This document shows positions 51,312 through 64,000 of a stretch of DNA of 64,000 nucleotides, in pieces. This DNA comes from Silurus meridionalis (Eukaryota > Chordata > Actinopteri > Siluriformes > Siluridae). Below the pieces are notes generated by a model that searched no databases, had not been told where the DNA came from, and saw only the letters and a list, made by a program, of their open reading frames with translations. The position numbers were made by a program, and so were the translations under genes. Numbering within the stretch: position 1 is the first letter of the stretch; every line of letters starts with the position of its first letter. The DNA is taken from positions 1,146,001-1,210,000 of the forward strand of contig NC_060891.1 in NCBI RefSeq assembly GCF_014805685.1, in the 5' to 3' direction.

Positions 51312-51325
51312 CCACCAGGGGGCAG
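51312..51325 (+). promoter_or_regulatory. CTCF-like motif about 0.4 kb upstream of scaf8
   Basis: CCACCAGGGGGCAG is an excellent match to the vertebrate CTCF core. It lies between the scaf8 promoter and a decayed LINE tail at 51370-51490. Occupancy is inferred from the motif only. Confidence 0.5.
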
Positions 51326-51369
51326 AATTGTACGCCATTTAAATAGAAAACTCAAAAGATAAGATAAAA

Positions 51370-51490
51370 TAAGATTAGATAAGATAAAAAATAAACCTTT
51401 ATTCGTCCCACAGTGGAGAAATTTCCATTTTGCAGCAGCAAAATAAACGTGCAAATATGAAGCAGAGACACAGTACAGTAAATACAATAG
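51370..51490 (+). repeat. LINE 3' end fragment with AGATAAAAT simple repeat
   Basis: ATAAACCTTTATTCGTCCCA and GGAGAAATTTCCATTTTGCA, preceded by TAAGATAAAAT units, is a common teleost LINE terminus. It lies just upstream of the scaf8 promoter. Confidence 0.6.
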
Positions 51491-51549
51491 TTTGTGACAC
51501 GTGGATGTTCTTTTGTGGAGTCTAAATGTCTCCAACAGAAGAACTTGTG

Positions 51550-52140
51550 TGAGACGGAGAAGAGGAAAGAAGATGTGATCAGACTCCCTCACCCCCACAC
51601 TCATACATGGAGGTGGAAGTTTAATGTTTTGGGGTTGTTTTGGAGCGGTGAAGGTTCCAGAAAGTGAACGGAATCCTGAACCAACATGGCTCCCATTCCA
51701 TACTTCAACACCATGTGATTCCGTCTGGAACCGATTTCACCGTACAACAAGACGATGAGCCGAAGCGACGAATACGTCCGAGTTCTGTAAGTGTTATTTA
51801 GAGAGCAAACTTCTTCTGGAGTGTTTATTATGGAACGACCTGCCCAGTCACCACACCTGAATCCTACTGAACTGCTCTGGGATGAACTGCATCACAAAGA
51901 AATCTCCAGCTAATGAAGAACAACTTTGGGGAACTTTAGAGGCACAGCAAAGTGTTTCAGCTGAATGTCTGGAGAAACGAAGTGTCCGGATGCTGAGAGT
52001 GTAAAACTGATCTTCATGCTCAGGGAGGATTTTTTTTAAATGAAAATAAAGTGGAAATATCTGGACATTTATAGATTTGTTTCATCAAAGTGAATCTTTA
52101 TATATAATTGAGAGAGACACACTTTTCACAGGCACTGTAT
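51550..52140 (+). mobile_element. decayed Tc1-like element
   Basis: Forward frames give HGGGSLMFWGCFGA, then CKCYLESK and NEEQLWGTLEA with AECLEKRSVRM, the order of the second half of a Tc1-like transposase. The QQDND block is damaged and stops interrupt. The same family is present reversed at 5170-5450. Confidence 0.7.
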
Positions 52141-52583
52141 ATTCGAGCGTAATTAAACATTCTGGAGCAAAGCACTTTTCATTTCTTTTCCGGAAGACGA
52201 ATAATAAATCAAAGATGTACAGACATGGAATTGTCAATTAATCATTTACAATAAAGAAAAACTTTCGATGACTTCAGTAACTGCCCACATCAATAAACGC
52301 AGCACAGTTCATTTACTGTTCGTTTCAAAGCGAGTTTATTTACATTAATAAAACACTTATTTTTATTTATATATAATTTGTCATTGCACAAGCTCAGATC
52401 TGTATTGATGATGAGAAGATCTTGTTTTCTACCAGACTACAAAAACTGATAGGAGAAATAAATGGAGTCCACTTTCCCAAAATACATCACATAATAGACA
52501 GAGAGAGAGAGAGAACGTTCTGTGATCTGTGTGTGATCGATGTGCTTCAGTGCTTTATGGTATTTTTACTCTTATATGAACAG

Positions 52584-52775
52584 CAGAATAGCAGCGATGC
52601 TCAATGTGAAAATATTGAGGAAGCAGCTGAGCTCATTGCTCGCGTCCCAGCAGCAGAAAATACGACTGATACACGGCAAAGCACAGCCGATGCTGAAGCT
52701 CTTCAGTTCCTTAATAATAATCACAACAGCTTCACAGGGACGGAAGCTAAAGTTAAACTCTGGTATATGAAACAG
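52584..52775 (+). CDS. orphan exon-like segment between the two genes
   Basis: A 192-nt open stretch is bounded by a pyrimidine-rich acceptor (ATGAACAG) and a GTAACA donor and is phase 0 at both ends. The 64 encoded residues look protein-like: Ala/Glu-rich with the segments ENIEEAAELIARVPAAEN and DAEALQFLNNNH. I do not recognise the family. It runs opposite to both neighbouring genes. It could be a decayed exon, an alternative exon of an antisense transcript, or chance. Confidence 0.25.
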
Positions 52776-53223
52776 GTAACAGAGCAGTTACAATGCTTTA
52801 CTTTCGAGGTACAGTTCGTTGGGAAACTCTTTTTGTCCAGCATGCATCATAAAGCTGACATAACCACATTATAAACCAGTCATTATAGAAATTACAGTCT
52901 GTGAGCAGTAGGTTTATTACTATAACATTTTTTTTATGTTTGCTAGCTAGTGTTATTAGTGTGCGTGTAGGTTTTATGACATATGACATACTGTACAGCA
53001 TCACCTCAGCAATTACTCATTTCTGATTGGCTAGCAGTTTCTAATTCATTACTGTATATATTTATTCACAGAGACTTGTACAGCAGATAATGTAAAACAG
53101 ATATTAAAATATGAATGACGTAAAAAATATGATGTTTTGTAAGAAACTTATAATGATTGATATTTTAGTGCTTTGTAACAGCCAGTTTTTACTTTTCTGT
53201 ACCACAAAAAGTTGCGTTTTCTT

Positions 53224-53229
53224 TTTATT
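53224..53229 (-). terminator. candidate polyadenylation signal for the MAP7-family gene
   Basis: A minus-strand AATAAA lies 315 nt beyond the stop codon. Another TTTATT near 53065 is an alternative. No transcript evidence is available. Confidence 0.35.
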
Positions 53230-53543
53230 CCTTGTCCAAAAATAAACTGGTGAGAGAACTAATGTTTATAGCGACTTAGCCGAACATTAACATGTGATAA
53301 AAGAAGAAGTGTCATGAAGGTCAGGTTTAATGCGCTTGTGTCAGGTTTGTGAAGATTTCTTTTGCGTAGTTAAGTAGCGAGTTAGCAAAAATTAATTACA
53401 AAAGAGCAGCAAAAGGTCAAATACTTCTGTTCTACTGCAAAATTGAGGAAGATGTCGAAGGCTCTTTAAGTGGCGGTGAAGCAATTCCGCTTGCTGTCGT
53501 ACATAAAGTACATGACGTGTCGCAGGTTCCTTGGCGATCTTCT

Positions 53544-60210
<6,667 letters not shown>

Positions 60211-60559
60211 CTGAGAAACACGCTAGGATCAGTGACTGATACATTTCACTGTGTATTAGAAAATATTACCTTTGACACTGGAGACTCGTTCCGTAAAAAT
60301 GTTGAATCAACGTCAATTAAACCCTGTGATTGAGTTATTATTATCTTCTCTTGTGAATAAAACATGGGTTTATGAGATTTGCAAATCATTGCATTCTGTT
60401 TTTATTTACATTTTAACACAGTGTTGGAATTGGGGTTGTACCTGACCCCGGATTGTGTGTGTGAATGAGTTTATTAGAAGGACAGCGCATGTAGGACGTT
60501 TTGGAGACAAGGTGAGGGAGGCGAGATTGAGATGGTTTGGACATGTGCGTGTTGCAGGG

Positions 60560-61074
60560 CAGTCTCACCCCAAAGCGTCACATATCGACGCTGTGGATGT
60601 TGCGTCGGACGGCGTCCACATCCGACGCCGAGGGTACCCCTTCGGCCGCTTTTGACGAGAGACGGAACCTCCCCTCGCCTCGCTTTTCGACGCAGATGGT
60701 TGAGAGCCCGTGTGCTACACTTTTCAACGCAGATCGCTGTCCTATACACTGAATAAAGTATTATCTATCATAATAAGTGTACAGGAATAATTTTTACATT
60801 TCGAAAAATCCTGAAGATGTCCGTAGCCCTAACCCTAACCCTAACCCAAACCCTAACCCAAACCCTAACCCTAACCCGAACCCTAACCCTAACCCAAACC
60901 CTAACCGTAACCCGCAAATGGGGTTCCGTCCATCTGCGTCAAAAAGCGAAGCGAAGGGTTTCCCGTCCCTCTACGTCAAAAAGCGACGCGAAGGGGGTAC
61001 CCTCGGCGTCGGATGTGGACGCCGTCCGACGCAACATCCACAGCGTCGATATGTGACGCTGTGGGGTGAGACTG
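60560..61074. mobile_element. 515-bp long-TIR element containing telomere repeats
   Basis: The ends are CAGTCTCACCCC and its inverse. The first 82 bp of each arm are inverse copies with a single mismatch apart from length at the inner edge, and similarity continues to about 145 bp. Arms contain internal palindromes (GCGTCGGA with TCCGACGC). It has no coding capacity. The sequences beside it, GTGTTGCAGG and GTGTTGGCAG, could be an imperfect target duplication. It sits inside a LINE. I do not recognise the family. Confidence 0.85.
60827..60913 (+). repeat. interstitial telomeric repeat (CCCTAA)n
   Basis: Fourteen hexamers plus CCC: nine are perfect CCCTAA, three CCCAAA, one CCCGAA and one CCGTAA. 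It sits between the two arms of the TIR element. Confidence 0.95.
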
Positions 61075-63081
61075 TGTTGGCAGAGGAGGGACATGGGGTA
61101 TATCAGTAGGAGAATGCTGAGGATGGAGACACCAGGAAGGAGGAAAAGAGGAAGACCAAGGAGGAGGTTTATGGATGTGGTGAGGGAAGACATGCAGGTA
61201 GTTGGTAGGCAGATGTAGAGGACAGGGGGGGTATGGAGACGGATGATCCGCTGTGGCGCCCCCTAATGGGAGAAGCGAAAAAAAGAAGAAGTATGCAGTT
61301 GATCAAATCTAATTGGTTTGGCTTGTCTTACAATCAAGTTCATCAGAGCTCAAGAAACAAAACTGATCGAAAAACATTCCAATTTGTGAACTCACAATCT
61401 GGTTGAACCTGAGGGTGAGCAGCCTGTGCTTTATCACCTTTTAGTTCAGAGATGTAACAAACAATGGTTCAGGTAAAATGTTTACTAAAGCAATAAGCGG
61501 AAATCTTACCTCAGTTTGACTAACATCAATACCCTTAGCTAAAAAATGTATTCGCCACCAAATCAAACTTTAGCTGATGGTAAATATGATGATTTCAGAC
61601 AAAAATGTGTCAAATAAAAAACTAGATAGTTATTTAAGAAATGTAAAAACATGATCACGATTAGACAGTTTTTTCACTTTTTACGTGAAAGTGGACTTTC
61701 ACTTTTTTATTCTAAAATAAAATCCATACTTTCACTTACGTATAATTTTCAGCATATTTTCTTTGATCTAAAAACACCACTAGTCTCATGGTTAAACGCG
61801 ATGCTATGTGAGTCACAGGTTTCTTTATTATCTGAATCGATAAGGTTTGTTTTGCTGAGAGCTTCTGTAAAAGCTCATTCTCTCCACATTTTCTTCCATT
61901 CTGCCATTTCTGAAGCACAAAGAGGCTCATTGTATCACTGTACCACATCAGCACCGAGTCAGATGAAGCGAAGGAGGATTGCAGCAGGACTGAGGGTCAA
62001 ACTGGAGCTGTTTCACACCTGCAGCAGCATGTCCGGTTCTTCTGATATTACTGACGTGTGCTGAGGGAGAACAGGACCTTCTCTTCTGTTCAACTTTGGA
62101 CTTCAGATCGAGGTTGAGTTCTGAAATTAGTTCAAATTCAGTGAACTAAAAGTTAAAGGTTGAAGGTGAACTTTGTAATGTGTGCAGACCTGAAAGTTAC
62201 ATGTAGCCGCATAGCATTAGATTTATTTATAAATGGATTAAAACCCTATAAATGCACCACACTGAGTGTGTTTTCCTCATTTCATAGACTTTCTGTGATC
62301 AGTAAACATATATACTTATACATCACTGCAACAACAGATCATTAACATCATGGACAACCAGAATTATTTTATCTGAACCATTTTAAGCTCCGCTTCCAAA
62401 AGTTTAAAGAATGAAGCACAAAGTTATGAGCGATGAAGATGACGATAAAAAAGTTCAGCTGTTGCAGAAAATTGTATAGACTAAAGAATGTGAGTTTGAG
62501 AACTAAAACAAAGAAGCACAGCCCCACAGCTGATCGAGCTTCATCTGAGCTTTACATCGTTAAAAACCTGCAGATAGGCATCAGACCTGTCCCGGGCTAA
62601 ATGTTGTGTTGTTCTCCAGCACAGCCCAGCCCAGGGCCTGTACACAAAGCTACAAAGACATTATTTGTTTGCACTGAGAGTGTGTTCTGGGGACGAGGTG
62701 GATGAGATAACACGTCCACAGCGCCTGACTTACGGATCCTCAACTCAAAACTCAGATGCTGGATGTTAGAAGCAGGCGTGTGGAAAACTGTGATTTGTGT
62801 GGTGTCCGATTGTTCAAATCATTTGTGTGTATGTGTGTAGGTGCGTCATTGTGTGTCTTACATAATAGAGAATCATATGATTCTGAGAGAACCCTGGAGA
62901 ACCGGTAAGTAGCCTGGGATGGAACCATCTATTACAGTGAGACAATTCTATACTGCAAACTATGTGAGCATGAAACATCCTGAGCAGTGAAGACGTACCA
63001 GTGTGTATGTAAACGTCATTTACATCATCCATAGAAAAAACCTACATCATCAGGCTCATTAGTGTCAATCCATACACCCAC

Positions 63082-63190
63082 CTTTCATCTTTTCTTCTTC
63101 TGGAAGGACGGAGAGCTTAGGGAACGTCGCCTTGCCAGCCTGCCTCCAGGTTCTCTGCTGCCCTGCCAGGCTCATACATGGAGCTGGCAT
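63082..63190 (-). CDS. candidate first coding exon of the MAP7-family gene
   Basis: An open frame with ATGs at 63190 and 63175 ends PEEEKMKG at an AAAG|GTGGGT donor. That gives phase 1, exactly what the first resolved exon (60210) requires. The encoded residues do not resemble known MAP7 N-termini, and many other upstream exons are possible outside the window. A GA/GT microsatellite follows upstream. Confidence 0.28.
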
Positions 63191-63227
63191 CGTACTGTTA
63201 CACCCTGATTCTCTTCTGTGCTCTAGG

Positions 63228-63315
<88 letters not shown>
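63228..63315. repeat. compound (TG)n(AG)n microsatellite
   Basis: About 24 TG units followed by about 20 AG units with one break. Confidence 0.95.
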
Positions 63316-63316
<1 letters not shown>

Positions 63317-63465
63317 GAGCAAATCATTCTCACCAGCCCAGGCTACGTCCCAATCCCCCTCAACACCAAGAGCCCTGTAAATGAATCTCTTTTGATTTGC
63401 ACACTTTTTCTCTTCCCCTTTAAGAGCCAGCATCATTCACGTCAGCAAGGATGAGGAGCTGAACA

Positions 63466-63527
<62 letters not shown>

Positions 63528-63950
63528 TGCTCTACAGACTTTGCAAAGCAACAGTGAAATGTCAGACTTAGTGTGTTGGCATGACATTACCTTTTTGTGT
63601 TAATAATTGAAAGGATAAATATTGAAGAGAAATCAAATAAATATAAATAAATGTAAGAATTTTAATATTTAGCATTAATATATGTGCAACATATGTAAAG
63701 CATTTTTTTTACATTTACATAAATGTGCAAGATTTAAACCTGTAATGGAATAAATATTAAGTAATTATTTAACAACAGCATAATAAATGTAAAAAAAACC
63801 CCTCATATTCATTGACAATTTAATAGGCAACAATACATCATGTATTAAATATTAGGCATATTTAGAAGAATTAGCATATTAATATATCTATATTCTGTCG
63901 AATATGATTTTGCACATCCCATAATAAAAATCTCAAAGTACACCTTCCGT

Positions 63951-63964
63951 ACACTAGGTGGCAC
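63951..63964 (+). promoter_or_regulatory. CTCF-like motif
   Basis: ACACTAGGTGGCAC is one base from the CTCF core and lies in AT-rich sequence at the right edge of the window. Confidence 0.35.
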
Positions 63965-64000
63965 TATGGATCACGTGACAATGGGGTGACGCATCTCACA

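Larger units (their letters stand above)
60443..61292 (+). mobile_element. LINE 3' fragment interrupted by a TIR element
   Basis: Left part 60450-60550 (VNEFIRRTAHVGRFGDKVRE and LRWFGHV) and right part 61081-61292 (ending GGATGATCCGCTGTGGCGCC and AAGAAGAAG) belong to the same LINE family as 45733-46776. The middle 515 bp is foreign. Confidence 0.85.
60300..63060. other. upstream part of the MAP7-family gene, otherwise gene-free
   Basis: Apart from the LINE and nested element, I see no coding exon. Open frames at 61651-62064 and elsewhere lack splice boundaries and family similarity. Confidence 0.55.

Overview
This is a ray-finned fish genomic window, most likely an ostariophysan and plausibly a catfish. 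The evidence is two intron-rich vertebrate genes with GT-AG splicing and abundant CA/GT, GATA and AT microsatellites. It also carries fish-type repeats: Tc1-like, mariner-like and pogo-like DNA transposons, a tRNA-derived SINE whose tail motif is common in catfish, LINE fragments ending in GAAGAAGAAG, and TTAA-flanked MITEs. There is no bacterial, phage or CRISPR content. The lineage call rests on repeat style, not on a search.

Region 1-33 kb contains no coding gene I can support. It holds a CpG-rich 30-bp minisatellite at the left edge, decayed mariner and Tc1-like fragments, two copies of a pogo-like element, one full-length but broken Tc1-like element (26855-28454), a near-perfect 93-bp inverted repeat (21010-21239), and two blocks of a roughly 40-bp repeat with three-part higher-order structure (22015-23010 and 24475-24825). 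A CpG-rich stretch near 15.9-16.5 kb with a strong minus-strand splice donor may be a non-coding first exon of a gene running left. By vertebrate synteny (SCAF8 next to TIAM2) that gene could be tiam2.

Region 32.9-51.1 kb is a complete scaf8 gene on the minus strand. I assembled 20 coding exons whose phases all agree, giving 1261 residues: an N-terminal CTD-interacting domain, Gln-rich and SR segments, one RRM, and a long Pro/Arg-rich tail. One intron uses a GC donor. Intron 2 (about 9.2 kb) holds a SINE, a LINE fragment inside a MITE, and three long AT runs.

Region 53.2-63.2 kb is a minus-strand MAP7 (ensconsin) family gene. Thirteen exons were resolved, including an 11-nt last coding segment. 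The N-terminal exon is uncertain. Its introns carry a TTAA-flanked MITE, a CCAAT-containing minisatellite and, upstream of the first resolved exon, a LINE fragment split by a 515-bp long-TIR element that contains vertebrate telomere repeats. That nested element is the most unusual object in the window.

Both genes run right to left. SCAF8 acts in the nucleus on RNA polymerase II termination. MAP7 proteins act in the cytoplasm as microtubule-bound kinesin-1 recruiters. There is no sign of shared function; they are simply neighbours.
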